A DNA stretch of 64,000 bases, taken from positions 20,127-84,126 of the forward strand of contig CACYWT010000021.1 of NCBI GenBank assembly GCA_902778175.1, read 5' to 3'. Position 1 is the stretch's first letter, and every line of letters begins with the position of its first letter. This DNA comes from an uncultured Ruminococcus sp. (lineage in GTDB: Bacteria; Bacillota; Clostridia; Oscillospirales; Acutalibacteraceae). The translations under genes and the position numbers were made by a program. This document shows positions 1-8,636 of this stretch, piece after piece. The notes below the pieces were generated by a model. The model worked only from the letters and a program-made list of their open reading frames with translations, did not search any database and was not told the DNA's origin.

Positions 1-1
1 T

Positions 2-247
2 ATAAGCTGTCTGGCGGCTGAATCCGACAGTGATGCAATAAAGATGGTGGAAAGACTGTGTGCGCAGCTGCCGGAAAATCAGATGCATTTCCGCACCGAA
101 AATCCTTTGCTGCTTGTTTCAAAGGCGGAAAACGGCTGTATTGACGCCGCAGTTTTTTCAAAGGAATTTGCCGGTGCAATGAAACTGAGCCTGGGGACAG
201 ACGAAAAAATCATCTGTATATCATTGAAAGGCGGTGAACCGGAATAA
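2..247 (+). CDS. C-terminal part of an unrecognised protein (cut by window edge)
   Basis: The frame is open from the first bases of the window to a TAA at 245-247, giving about 81 residues of a C-terminus. The start lies outside the window. I see no motif I can name: the sequence is mixed, soluble in character, with no membrane segment, and ends in a short Gly/Glu tail. The stop overlaps the ATG of the following membrane protein by one base, so this is the upstream member of the fumarate reductase/ABC exporter operon. Its function cannot be judged from this fragment. Confidence 0.7.
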   Translation: MSCLAAESDSDAIKMVERLCAQLPENQMHFRTENPLLLVSKAENGCIDAAVFSKEFAGAMKLSLGTDEKIICISLKGGEPE

Positions 248-786
248 TGAGAAGGATAAACATTTTTTTGGTTATAGGAATAATACTGAGCTTTCTTTTT
301 CATTCTCTTTCCGGCAGTATAAGACTGTTCGGCGCAGATGCCGGTTCTCCTGAGCTAAGTGCAAGGATCTGCCTTACACTGGTGGCAGTCCATGTTATCA
401 TTACCGCGATACTGACAGTAAAAACTATAATAGCGATCAAAAAAAGCAAAAAAAGCTATTTCAGAGAGAATAAGCTTTTCTGGACAAGGAGAATAAGCGG
501 ATTTGCTCTGCTTATTCCCCTTGTTATGCATTTGCTGATCTTCAGAGGGACCGGAGATGAAGCGTACAGGCTCGTTTTCTTCCATACGGGGCGGCTTATT
601 TCACAGATACTTCTTATTGCTTGTCTTGCACTTCATATTATTACGAACATTCGCCCCATGCTTATCGGTCTGGGCGTCAGACAGCGCGGGCTGCTGTCGG
701 CGGATATAAGCTTTGTGCTTTCTGTTGTTCTGCTGTTTTGCTGCTGTGCATTTTGTATTTACTGTTTTCGCTGGGTGTCATTCTGA
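247..786 (+). CDS. Cytochrome-b-like membrane protein, possible fumarate reductase membrane anchor
   Basis: This is a 179-residue protein with about five hydrophobic helices. Histidines lie in or next to the helices near residues 19, 49, 94, 112 and 129. A segment reading RRISGFALLIPLVMHLL resembles the Arg-x-Ser-Gly...His signature of succinate dehydrogenase/fumarate reductase cytochrome b subunits, which bind haem through histidines in the membrane. The gene starts one base inside the previous gene and shares an operon with flavoprotein and iron-sulfur fumarate reductase genes about 3.4 kb downstream. I therefore infer that it anchors that enzyme and passes electrons from quinol or another membrane donor. 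The family assignment rests on the pattern, not on a database match. It could instead belong to the adjacent ABC/DUF4418 module. Confidence 0.55.
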   Translation: MRRINIFLVIGIILSFLFHSLSGSIRLFGADAGSPELSARICLTLVAVHVIITAILTVKTIIAIKKSKKSYFRENKLFWTRRISGFALLIPLVMHLLIFRGTGDEAYRLVFFHTGRLISQILLIACLALHIITNIRPMLIGLGVRQRGLLSADISFVLSVVLLFCCCAFCIYCFRWVSF

Positions 787-806
787 GATGAAAGGAAAAA
801 AGGAAA

Positions 807-1262
807 ATGATCATTAATAATAAAAAAATCAAAATAGCAATTACCGATATTATTCTGTTGGTTTGTTCATCGCTTTATTTTATCGGGATAAAAAACTGGT
901 TTCCCGTTTGTAAGGGATCAGGGGATATGGTAATGAGCTGCCACTGGGCAGGAGAGGTTCTTTCCGCTTTGTCTGTATTGCTGATCGTATTGTCGTTTAT
1001 ACATATGTTTATTCCCGATGAAAAGATCAAATCGGGTATGGATATCGCTTTTGCAGGTATCGCCGTATTATCCGTTATGATACCGGGGAATATAGTATCA
1101 CTCTGCAAAAGCAGTGAAATGATGTGCAGAAACGGCACTTCCGTATGGACTATGATATTCATGATAATGCTCTGTCTTATCGCTGCGGCGGATCTTTTCA
1201 TATATTTGCAGTCGGCGTCAGGCAAAAAGCATAAAAGGAAGGCACAGGGTGAAAGCGTATGA
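807..1262 (+). CDS. DUF4418 family membrane protein
   Basis: A 151-residue protein with four predicted membrane helices. The first extracytoplasmic loop carries Cys residues in a VCKGSGDMVMSCHWAGE context, and a second Cys pair (CKSSEMMC) lies before the last helix. The Met-x-Cys-His-Trp motif matches my memory of DUF4418, a family of unknown function often found beside FtsX-type ABC exporters. The conserved Cys/His residues could bind metal, but that is inference. The stop codon overlaps the start of the ABC permease by four bases, which implies translational coupling and a shared role with the exporter. Confidence 0.65.
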   Translation: MIINNKKIKIAITDIILLVCSSLYFIGIKNWFPVCKGSGDMVMSCHWAGEVLSALSVLLIVLSFIHMFIPDEKIKSGMDIAFAGIAVLSVMIPGNIVSLCKSSEMMCRNGTSVWTMIFMIMLCLIAAADLFIYLQSASGKKHKRKAQGESV

Positions 1263-2467
1263 GATTTTCACTTGCCATTGCCTGCAAAAATATCAGGCGC
1301 AGACCCGTCAGGGCAGCTCTGATGTGTATTATAGTTCTATTCCTGTCGTTTACGGCATTTATGGGAGGATATCTTATAATAAGCCTGCAAAACGGTCTTG
1401 ACGGATACAGGGCAAGGCTCGGAGCGGATATCATTGTAGTTCCGTCCGCGGCACAGGGACACGGAACAGTCGATAATGTTCTTCTCCACGGCATAACAGG
1501 TAATTACTATATTCCGCAGGACAGCCTCAGAAAACTTGACGGCATAGAAGGGATAGAAAAAAACACCTGCCAGTTTTATCTTACCTCGGCTAAGGCAAGC
1601 TGCTGCAGTGCAAGAGTACAGATAATCGGCTTTGATCCCGTAACGGACTTTACCGTAACTCCGTGGATCAACAGCAATATTGATTCCGGGATTTCGGACG
1701 GCGATATTATTATAGGCTCGGATATAGCATATCCTGCCGACGGCAGCATCAGGTTTTACGGAGAGAGCTACCATGTTGCGGCTCAGCTTGAAAAGACGGG
1801 AACAGGGCTTGACAATGCAGTTTTCACCAACAGGAATACTATTGATAAAATGGCTCATTCCGCAGCAGGAACCGTTGAAAGAGAAACACTTAAAGATATT
1901 GATCCCGAAAATGCCGCTTCATGTGTGCTTATCAAGGTAAAGGACGGTTATGACATTTCTGCTGTTGCAGATGATATAAATATCCATATCTCAAAGGTCA
2001 GGGCGACCCCGTCTGTAAGCATGATAGAATCCGTTGCGCAGGGTTTCGGGAATGTATCGGTTTTCATCAGTGTTATTACCGTAGGGATATGGCTGATCTC
2101 CGTAATAATTATAATCGCCGTATTCGCTCTGATGATGAATGAGAGGAAAAAAGAATTTGCCGTTCTGCGTGTAGCAGGCGCATCAGGAAAAATGATAGTT
2201 TCGGCAGTTTCGGCAGAGGCGGCTGTTATCAGTATTACAGGTTCAGTCATAGGATTGGTTATTTCTCTTATTCTTACAGCGCCGCTGTCAGAGAGCATCA
2301 GAAATCATTTTTCGCTTCCTTTTATGCAGCCTGATATGATGATAATGCTTTTTCTTTCGGTCGGTTCGGTGGTAATGCCTTTTCTGATCGGAGTTATTAC
2401 AGCAGTCCTGTCCGCTTTCAGGATAACCGGAAATGAATCGGGACTTTTGCTGAGGGAGGATGCATAA
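1259..2467 (+). CDS. ABC transporter permease, FtsX/MacB type
   Basis: A 402-residue protein with the FtsX/MacB layout: one N-terminal helix at about residues 14-40, a roughly 230-residue extracytoplasmic domain, and three C-terminal helices from about residue 275 to the end. The segment MNERKKEFAVLRVAGAS between the second and third helices is the typical cytoplasmic coupling region of this permease family. The start ATG overlaps the DUF4418 stop (ATGA), and the ATPase gene follows without a gap. Members of this family export lipoproteins, peptides or drugs, or work as mechanotransmitters. The substrate here is unknown. Confidence 0.85.
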   Translation: MRFSLAIACKNIRRRPVRAALMCIIVLFLSFTAFMGGYLIISLQNGLDGYRARLGADIIVVPSAAQGHGTVDNVLLHGITGNYYIPQDSLRKLDGIEGIEKNTCQFYLTSAKASCCSARVQIIGFDPVTDFTVTPWINSNIDSGISDGDIIIGSDIAYPADGSIRFYGESYHVAAQLEKTGTGLDNAVFTNRNTIDKMAHSAAGTVERETLKDIDPENAASCVLIKVKDGYDISAVADDINIHISKVRATPSVSMIESVAQGFGNVSVFISVITVGIWLISVIIIIAVFALMMNERKKEFAVLRVAGASGKMIVSAVSAEAAVISITGSVIGLVISLILTAPLSESIRNHFSLPFMQPDMMIMLFLSVGSVVMPFLIGVITAVLSAFRITGNESGLLLREDA

Positions 2468-3142
2468 ATGAAACTGACAGCAGAAAAAATCGGAAGAATG
2501 TATTTCCGCAGCGGAAGAGATACAAATTTCTTTTATGCAGTACAGTCGATTGATTTTGAACCTGAAGAAGGAAAGGTCACTGTGATAACCGGAAGGTCGG
2601 GCAGCGGAAAGACGACCTTTATCAATATGCTATGCGGTCTTCTGACGCCGTCATGCGGAAAGGTGATGCTGGACGGTAAGGATATCTACGCTCTCAGTGA
2701 CAGGGAACGATCACTTTTAAGGAACCGGAGCTTTGGTATCATTCCTCAGGGACAGACTGGCCTGCAGTGCCTTACTGTCGCAGAAAATGTGCTACTGCCT
2801 GTATCAATGTACGGCAGAGCAGGCGAAAAAGAGGATAAGGCAAAAAAGCTTCTTGAAATGCTGGGGATCGATGATCTGTGGGATGTCTATTCCAATGAGC
2901 TGTCCGGCGGAGAACTGAGAAGAATGTCCGTTGCAAGGGCATTGATAAATGATCCCGGGATAATTGTCGCAGATGAGCCTACGGGAGATCTTGACGGAGA
3001 TACAACGGTTCTTGTTATGGAGCTGCTGAAAAAACGCTCGGAAAACGGAGCCGCCGTTATTATTGTTACTCATGACAAAGATGTTATGCCTTATGCGGAT
3101 ACAGTCTATACAATGGAAAAGGGCGTTTTGAAAAAGCAGTGA
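2468..3142 (+). CDS. ABC transporter ATP-binding protein (LolD/MacB class)
   Basis: A 224-residue ATPase with all canonical motifs: Walker A GRSGSGKTT near residue 42, a Q-loop in the segment GIIPQGQTG, the signature LSGGELRRMSVARAL, Walker B IIVADEPTGDLD, and the switch histidine in VTHD. Size and motif order match the LolD/MacB/FtsE class that pairs with FtsX-type permeases. It begins at the base after the permease stop, so the two genes form one transporter. The dehydrogenase gene follows within 21 bases, so the transporter is probably co-transcribed with fumarate reductase. Confidence 0.92.
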   Translation: MKLTAEKIGRMYFRSGRDTNFFYAVQSIDFEPEEGKVTVITGRSGSGKTTFINMLCGLLTPSCGKVMLDGKDIYALSDRERSLLRNRSFGIIPQGQTGLQCLTVAENVLLPVSMYGRAGEKEDKAKKLLEMLGIDDLWDVYSNELSGGELRRMSVARALINDPGIIVADEPTGDLDGDTTVLVMELLKKRSENGAAVIIVTHDKDVMPYADTVYTMEKGVLKKQ

Positions 3143-3162
3143 TTTCCGGAGGAGGGTCTATT

Positions 3163-4125
3163 ATGAAGAATAAAAAGGTAGCGATAGTCGGTGCAGGCTT
3201 TGTCGGTGCGTCGATAGCTTTTTCTATGATGCTTGACAATACAGCAGATGAGATCGTTCTGATAGATATTGACAGTAATAAAGCCCGCGGCGAGGCTGAT
3301 GATATTGCTCACGGTGTCGAGGGTATCGCAAATACTGCTGTTTATGCAGGAGATTACAGCGAATGTCGTGACAGCAGCCTTATCATCATAACCGCCGGCA
3401 GGGGAAGGCAGCCCGGAGAGAGCCGGCTTGATCTTGCTGCCGAGAATATGAAAATAATACACAGCGTTACCGATTCGCTCGGTCGGTATTATAACGGCTG
3501 TCCGGTCCTCATGATCTCAAATCCGGTTGACATACTTACTGCGAGCGCAGAGCATTGGCTCGGTCAGCCCGGAGGAGTCGTTTTCGGTTCGGGCTGTATA
3601 CTTGATTCCTCACGTTTCAGAAGATGCATTGCCAGGGCTGCTTTTCCCGGAGATCATAAAAGTCAGTCGGATTGCAGCCGGAATATCAATGCTTTTGTTA
3701 TCGGTGAGCATGGAGATGCCCAGATACCTCTTTGGAGCAGCGTCACGATATCCGGGAAAAGTCCTGCCGAATACTGCGCGGAGCATGATATAATATGGAA
3801 CGATGATGTCAGACAGTCGATTTATACTGAAACAAAAAATATGGGAGCGTCAATTATAAAAGCCAAGGGAAGAACAAATTACGGTATTGCTGTCTGCGCG
3901 TCCCGGATAGCAAGGGCAGTGCTTAATGATGAACACTTTTCGGCATCGGTCAGCAGTACGCTATGTTCCGTTACAGATAATATCCGACCTTCTCTTTCAC
4001 TGCCGTCTGTGATAGGCGGCAAGGGTATTATCTCAAAAGCTCCTGTAAGCCTGAATACGGCAGAAAAGGAACGCTTTGAAAAAAGCGCGGCAGAATTGAC
4101 TGATATGCTGAAAAAGCTGCTGTGA
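3163..4125 (+). CDS. LDH/MDH-family 2-hydroxyacid dehydrogenase, probable malate dehydrogenase
   Basis: A 320-residue NAD-dependent enzyme. It shows the dinucleotide motif GAGFVG at residues 10-15, Asp36 for the NAD ribose, catalytic Arg88, the Asn of SNPVD, the substrate Arg in LDSSRFR, and the catalytic His of IGEHGDAQ. The fold group is L-lactate dehydrogenase, yet the specificity residue (position 102 in LDH numbering) is Arg82 here, not Gln. Exchanging this single residue is known to turn an LDH into a malate dehydrogenase. Being next to fumarate reductase fits reduction of oxaloacetate to malate. The start at 3163 was chosen over an in-frame ATG at 3139 because GGAGGAGG sits just upstream of it. 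A misannotated true LDH remains possible. Confidence 0.8.
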   Translation: MKNKKVAIVGAGFVGASIAFSMMLDNTADEIVLIDIDSNKARGEADDIAHGVEGIANTAVYAGDYSECRDSSLIIITAGRGRQPGESRLDLAAENMKIIHSVTDSLGRYYNGCPVLMISNPVDILTASAEHWLGQPGGVVFGSGCILDSSRFRRCIARAAFPGDHKSQSDCSRNINAFVIGEHGDAQIPLWSSVTISGKSPAEYCAEHDIIWNDDVRQSIYTETKNMGASIIKAKGRTNYGIAVCASRIARAVLNDEHFSASVSSTLCSVTDNIRPSLSLPSVIGGKGIISKAPVSLNTAEKERFEKSAAELTDMLKKLL

Positions 4126-4178
4126 GCGCGAAGCCGGACAAACTTTCCGAATCCCATATTATGTAAGGACTGACTGTT

Positions 4179-5795
4179 ATGAGAAACAAAAATGATAAAT
4201 TCCCTGCGGTAAACATTATCGGCGCAGGTCTGGCAGGTCTGTCGGCTGCGCTTAGCCTTGCCCGTAAGGGGATACCGTGCAGGCTGATATCTCCTATGCC
4301 GTCGGAACGTGCGCAGTCAGTCATGGCGGAGGGCGGCATAAATGCGTCCCTTGATACAATGGGAGAGAACGACAGCCCGGCGGAGCATTACAGCGATACA
4401 ATGAAGGGCGGTGTTTATCTTGCCGACCCCAATTCCGTATGGAACCTTTGCAGCAAGGCTCCCGGAACAGTTAATATGCTTTTATCTCTCGGGGCTGCGC
4501 TGAGAACTGAAAACGGCAGACCTGTTCTCAGAAATTTCGGCGGACAAAAGAAAAAGCGTACTGCTTATGCAAAAAGCAGTACTGGCAAGATACTTATGAC
4601 TGCACTTATAGATGCAGTAAGACGATATGAATCTGAGGGAACTGTAAAAAGATATTCTCATCACAGACTTCATTCACTTGATATTGCAGACGGAAAATGC
4701 CGAGGTCTGGAAGCTGTTGATCTATACAGCAGGACGGTAATAAGTATGTCGGGATCGGTAATACTTGCGAGCGGAGGAATGAACAGTCTTTTTCCGGGCA
4801 TGACAACAGGCTCGACAGTAAATACCGGAGATGTTACCGCGCTGGCATTTGCCTGCGGAGCAGAGCTTGCAAATCCGGAATTTATACAGTATCACCCCAC
4901 TACCTTTCCTATAACGGGAAAAAGATGCCTTGTCAGCGAGGCTGCAAGAGGTGAGGGAGGACGGCTGTTTGCTCTGCGCAACGGAAAGCCGTGGTATTTC
5001 ATGGAGGAAAAATATCCCGAGCTTGGGAATCTTATGCCGAGAGATGTCGTATCAAGAGAAATGTACCTTGTAATGAAGGATAAAGACTGCGGCGGTAAGG
5101 TTTACCTTGATATGACCGGGCTTGATAAAACAGTATGGGAAAATAAGCTTACCGATCTGCGCGAGGAATGTATCAGGTATCTCGGGACAGATCCGGCAAA
5201 GAAGCCTGTGGAGGTATCGCCGGGGATTCATTATTATATGGGCGGAATAAATGTTGACGAATATCACCGCACTAATATTTCAGGACTTTATGCTGCCGGA
5301 GAGTGCGCCTGTCAGTATCACGGAGCTAACCGTTTGGGAGGAAATTCAATGCTCGGAGCAGTATTCGGAGGACAAATCGCCGCAGAAAGCGCCGCTTCTG
5401 AAACAGACGCTGATAATACCGGCGTGGAGGAAACCGTAAAAGCCGGAACAATCGAGATCATGCAGCCGACCGGGATCCCCGGAGAAGCTGCGCAGCTGCT
5501 CCGGGATTCACTCGGGATCTTTCGCAGCGGCGAAAAGCTTGAAGCTGCCGCTGAAAAAATGCAGGAGCTTATCGACAGCGAACAAGATGCCCTGCAAAGA
5601 AACCGTATGCTGCTCGGAAAGGCTGCTTTGCTCGGCGCATTGAACAGAAAGGAAAGCCGCGGAGCGCATACAAGGACAGACTATCCCGGAACTGATGACA
5701 AAAATTACCGCAAGACGACTGTTGCTGTTTTTGACGGCAAAGAAATAAAAGTCAGCTTTCGTGATATTCCTGAAAAAAGAGGTGAGGGCAAATGA
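4179..5795 (+). CDS. frdA: Fumarate reductase/succinate dehydrogenase flavoprotein subunit
   Basis: A 538-residue flavoprotein. Visible motifs are the FAD dinucleotide site GAGLAGL at residues 15-21, AEGGINASL near 50, FIQYHPT (substrate His), the catalytic Arg in PRDVVSRE, HYYMGGI, and GANRLGGNSMLGA. These match FrdA/SdhA and the related L-aspartate oxidase. The residue aligned with the FAD-linking His of E. coli FrdA is Gln46, so the flavin should be bound non-covalently. The iron-sulfur gene overlaps the stop by four bases, which makes a respiratory fumarate reductase far more likely than an aspartate oxidase. The protein is shorter than E. coli FrdA (about 600 residues), mostly at the C-terminal domain. 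Confidence 0.88.
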   Translation: MRNKNDKFPAVNIIGAGLAGLSAALSLARKGIPCRLISPMPSERAQSVMAEGGINASLDTMGENDSPAEHYSDTMKGGVYLADPNSVWNLCSKAPGTVNMLLSLGAALRTENGRPVLRNFGGQKKKRTAYAKSSTGKILMTALIDAVRRYESEGTVKRYSHHRLHSLDIADGKCRGLEAVDLYSRTVISMSGSVILASGGMNSLFPGMTTGSTVNTGDVTALAFACGAELANPEFIQYHPTTFPITGKRCLVSEAARGEGGRLFALRNGKPWYFMEEKYPELGNLMPRDVVSREMYLVMKDKDCGGKVYLDMTGLDKTVWENKLTDLREECIRYLGTDPAKKPVEVSPGIHYYMGGINVDEYHRTNISGLYAAGECACQYHGANRLGGNSMLGAVFGGQIAAESAASETDADNTGVEETVKAGTIEIMQPTGIPGEAAQLLRDSLGIFRSGEKLEAAAEKMQELIDSEQDALQRNRMLLGKAALLGALNRKESRGAHTRTDYPGTDDKNYRKTTVAVFDGKEIKVSFRDIPEKRGEGK

Positions 5796-6511
5796 AATAT
5801 CTGCTTGAGATATGGCGTCAAAGGGACAGGGAAACAGAGGGTTCCTTCAGGACTTATCTTTATGAAACGGATTCTTTGTCCGTTACTGTTGCATCTGCGC
5901 TTTCGGAGCTTAACGGAAGAAAAGAGCTTAAAGATATCAGCGGCGAAATAACAGAAAAAATCGTATGGGAATGTAGTTGTCTGCAAAAGAAATGCGGCGC
6001 CTGCGCGATGCTTATTGACGGCAGACCGCGGCTTGCCTGTGATACAAAGCTGTCCGAAAACAAAAAGGGTAAAATAAGACTGGAGCCGCTGAGAAAATTT
6101 CCGATAATTGCCGATCTTACGGCAGACAGGCAGGTAATATTTGACGACCTGAAAAGAATGCAGATCTGGTCTGAATCGGAAATATTTGCAGATGACAGGA
6201 ATAATTCCCTGATGTATGAGGCTTCACGCTGTATTCAATGCGGCTGCTGTCTTGAGGTCTGTCCGAATTTCGCGGCAGGAGAAAAATTCTACGGTATGTC
6301 CGCAATGGTGCCTGCCTCAAGACTTTTGGCGGTAATGAAAGGCAAAAACGGGAGTGATCTGAGAAAGCAGTATGGAAAAGTCATAACAGACGGGTGCGGA
6401 AAATCACTTGCCTGCCGTAACATTTGTCCTGCAGGCATAGACATAGAAGGACTGATGGCGAGATCAAATGCGGCAGTTCTTTGGAGATCGCTTTTCGGAT
6501 TTATGCGATAA
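5792..6511 (+). CDS. frdB: Fumarate reductase iron-sulfur subunit
   Basis: A 239-residue electron-transfer subunit with the three expected cluster sites. A plant-type [2Fe-2S] site spans ECSCLQKKCGAC through LAC. A [4Fe-4S] site is CIQCGCCLEVCP. A third motif, CGKSLACRNICP, is where fumarate reductases carry [3Fe-4S]. It overlaps frdA by four bases (ATGA), so the two are translationally coupled. It is the last gene of the operon: a convergent HAD gene follows after 117 bases. Electrons would pass from the membrane anchor through these clusters to FAD on FrdA. Confidence 0.9.
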   Translation: MKYLLEIWRQRDRETEGSFRTYLYETDSLSVTVASALSELNGRKELKDISGEITEKIVWECSCLQKKCGACAMLIDGRPRLACDTKLSENKKGKIRLEPLRKFPIIADLTADRQVIFDDLKRMQIWSESEIFADDRNNSLMYEASRCIQCGCCLEVCPNFAAGEKFYGMSAMVPASRLLAVMKGKNGSDLRKQYGKVITDGCGKSLACRNICPAGIDIEGLMARSNAAVLWRSLFGFMR

Positions 6512-6628
6512 TTTTCCGGAGAATCATACTTTTTTTGCATTATTGTCTCAACATTAACGGTTGGTATCCTGCTGTTTTTTTATGCTTTATCATCGCGGAT
6601 CAGGGCATTACTGTCTTTTCTCAAAAAA

Positions 6629-7309
6629 TCAGATCCCTGATTGAATGATTTCTGACAATTCAGTAAGCGAATGAATAAGATGATCCGGTCTGACAGATGT
6701 AAAGCTCTTGTATTTCCGTTTTCTGTCGATCAGTGCAGCCTTCATACCCACTGACTGCGGTCCTTCGACATCATCTGTCAGGCTGTCGCCCACGAAAAGA
6801 CATTCTGAAGTAAGCCATCCTGTTCTTTCAAGAATAGTCGTGTAGAAAGCAGGAGAGGGTTTATATACTCTCATATCCTCCGAAGTAAATATGTACCTGA
6901 AACTCAGATGATTCTGTTCAAGATAATGCATCAGTGAATCGTTATCCGTTGTCGAACCGATAGCATATTCGATACCTGCCCTGTCAAGATATGCGAGGAT
7001 CTCGTATGTATCGGGGAAAGCATTCCTCTTTCCGAAAAGAACATCTGTCATCGGTCTGACCTCAGCTTTTGCATCTGCATTTATTTTGTATCTTTCAAAC
7101 ATTTTTTCAAGACTCAATGCAAAAAACTCTTTTTCACTGTGAAAAGGACAGGTCTGCATCATTTCTTTTTTCAAAGCCTTCCACTCGGAATAGAATTCGT
7201 TTTTATCCAGACCGGAACCTGTATTATTAAGGATGATCCCTGCGGCATTGACGGAGGTTGTTCCCGTGTCGATCAATGTGCCGAAACAATCAAATATTAT
7301 TTTAGTCAT
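6629..7309 (-). CDS. HAD-superfamily hydrolase
   Basis: A 226-residue HAD phosphatase-type enzyme. Motif I is DCFGTLID at the N-terminus, although its second acid position is Phe-Gly-Thr, as in haloacid dehalogenases and some phosphatases. Motif II is the Ser/Thr of IGSTTDN, motif III the Lys of YKPSP, and motif IV the acidic pair in FVGDSLTDDVEG. The helical cap lies between residues about 15 and 95. The substrate cannot be read from sequence. Its ribosome binding site (GGAGAG) lies immediately downstream of the truncated HD-GYP reading frame. Confidence 0.85.
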   Translation of the reverse strand: MTKIIFDCFGTLIDTGTTSVNAAGIILNNTGSGLDKNEFYSEWKALKKEMMQTCPFHSEKEFFALSLEKMFERYKINADAKAEVRPMTDVLFGKRNAFPDTYEILAYLDRAGIEYAIGSTTDNDSLMHYLEQNHLSFRYIFTSEDMRVYKPSPAFYTTILERTGWLTSECLFVGDSLTDDVEGPQSVGMKAALIDRKRKYKSFTSVRPDHLIHSLTELSEIIQSGI

Positions 7310-7348
7310 AGTAAGCTCTCCTTATAAAGCATTTATGCTTTGCAGCAG

Positions 7349-8636
7349 CTATTTGCCGACATCGTGCAGAAGAGCCATCATATAGATCTCCTCCTGCGCC
7401 CGTTCGGAATAACCGGCTCTCTTTGCGATTTCCTTGGAATAATCTGCCACTCTGGTCGAATGACCTCTTGTATAACTGTCCTTTGCATCTATTGTTCCTG
7501 TCAGGGTCTGAACTATCTGCAGTGAAAGCCTTTCGTTTTTCTTATGCTCCCGTATTATTTCCTTTGTCATACGGCGGACTTCTTTTTGCAGATCGTTCTG
7601 TAGTTTTATAAGCTTTATCGTATTGTGGACCCTCATCAGAAGAACAGACGGGCTGAACGGCTTTTTGACAAAATCCATTGCCCCTGCCGCGAGAGCATTT
7701 GTTTCCGTTTCGTTTTTCCTCTTTCACAGTCAGCGTTACAGAACCTTTTTCGGTATATTTCACAGCATTTGTCAGCAGATTGAGAATGATCTGCTTTATC
7801 CTTACATCATCGCCCCTCAGTATGGACGGCAGAGTTTCGTCAGCGTCAACTACCAGCTCAAGTCCTTTGTTTTTCGCTCTTTGAGCCGCCGAAGCGGCAA
7901 GATCGCTTATCAATGCGGCAGTGCTGTATTCCACAGGAATGATCTCCATTTTATTGTCCTCGATCTTTGAAAAATCAAGGATGCTGTTGATGAGCGACAA
8001 CAGTGTCTTTCCGGCATTCTGTATATTTGACGAGTAATCTTTTATACGCGGATCACTGGTTTCATGCATTATCATTTCGTTCATTCCGAGAACCGTATTG
8101 ATCGGGGTTCTTATTTCATGCGACATCTGGGCAAGAAAATCACTCTTTGCCTTATCAGCCTCGATTGCTGCATCAGCAGATTCCTTCAGCTTTCTGTTTG
8201 TCTTGTTCTGGAGCTTTGTCAGATTGGTCATGAGTATATATACAAGTATTACACAGGTTATCAGAGCAACAAGGCATATCGTTCCGGAAATCAGAGCGCT
8301 GCCGTAAACATAAAACAGATCGGTCACTACATATATTGAAAAGCCGGACATTTCATTCCTTGTGGAAATAATGACCTTATATCTGTCGTCGTAATCCTTT
8401 ATGATCCTTATGCTTTCGCCGTTGACCTCAACTGAATTATACGGCAGGCTGACAATATTCTGAGTATTGATCCATTCGGAAAGCTGATATTCATAGTTTG
8501 CAGCGTTTCTCTGCATTTGTCCGGAGCCGTAGTTTATTGTTGTGGTGTAATTGATATATACACAGATAACTGTAACTATGGACAATAGAGAAAGAATGAT
8601 TGCCATGAAACGACTGCTTAAAGTGACATCATTCAC
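7349..8636 (-). pseudogene. Deleted hybrid histidine kinase / receiver / HD-GYP remnant
   Basis: Reading from 8636, residues 1-120 form a two-helix sensor, followed by a dimerisation domain with a normal H-box (MSHEIRTPI) and the N-box part of an HATPase domain (LNLLTNAVKY). Near 7725 the frame jumps: the rest of the ATPase domain and most of a receiver are missing. What follows in another frame is a receiver C-terminus (ALAAGAMDFVKKPF) joined to an HD-GYP domain. That domain stops right after LLHDVGK with TAG at 7349-7351, so most of HD-GYP is also gone. The parent was either one long hybrid protein or two adjacent genes fused by deletion. No functional kinase or phosphodiesterase can be made. 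The start overlaps the upstream sensor gene by four bases. Confidence 0.8.
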
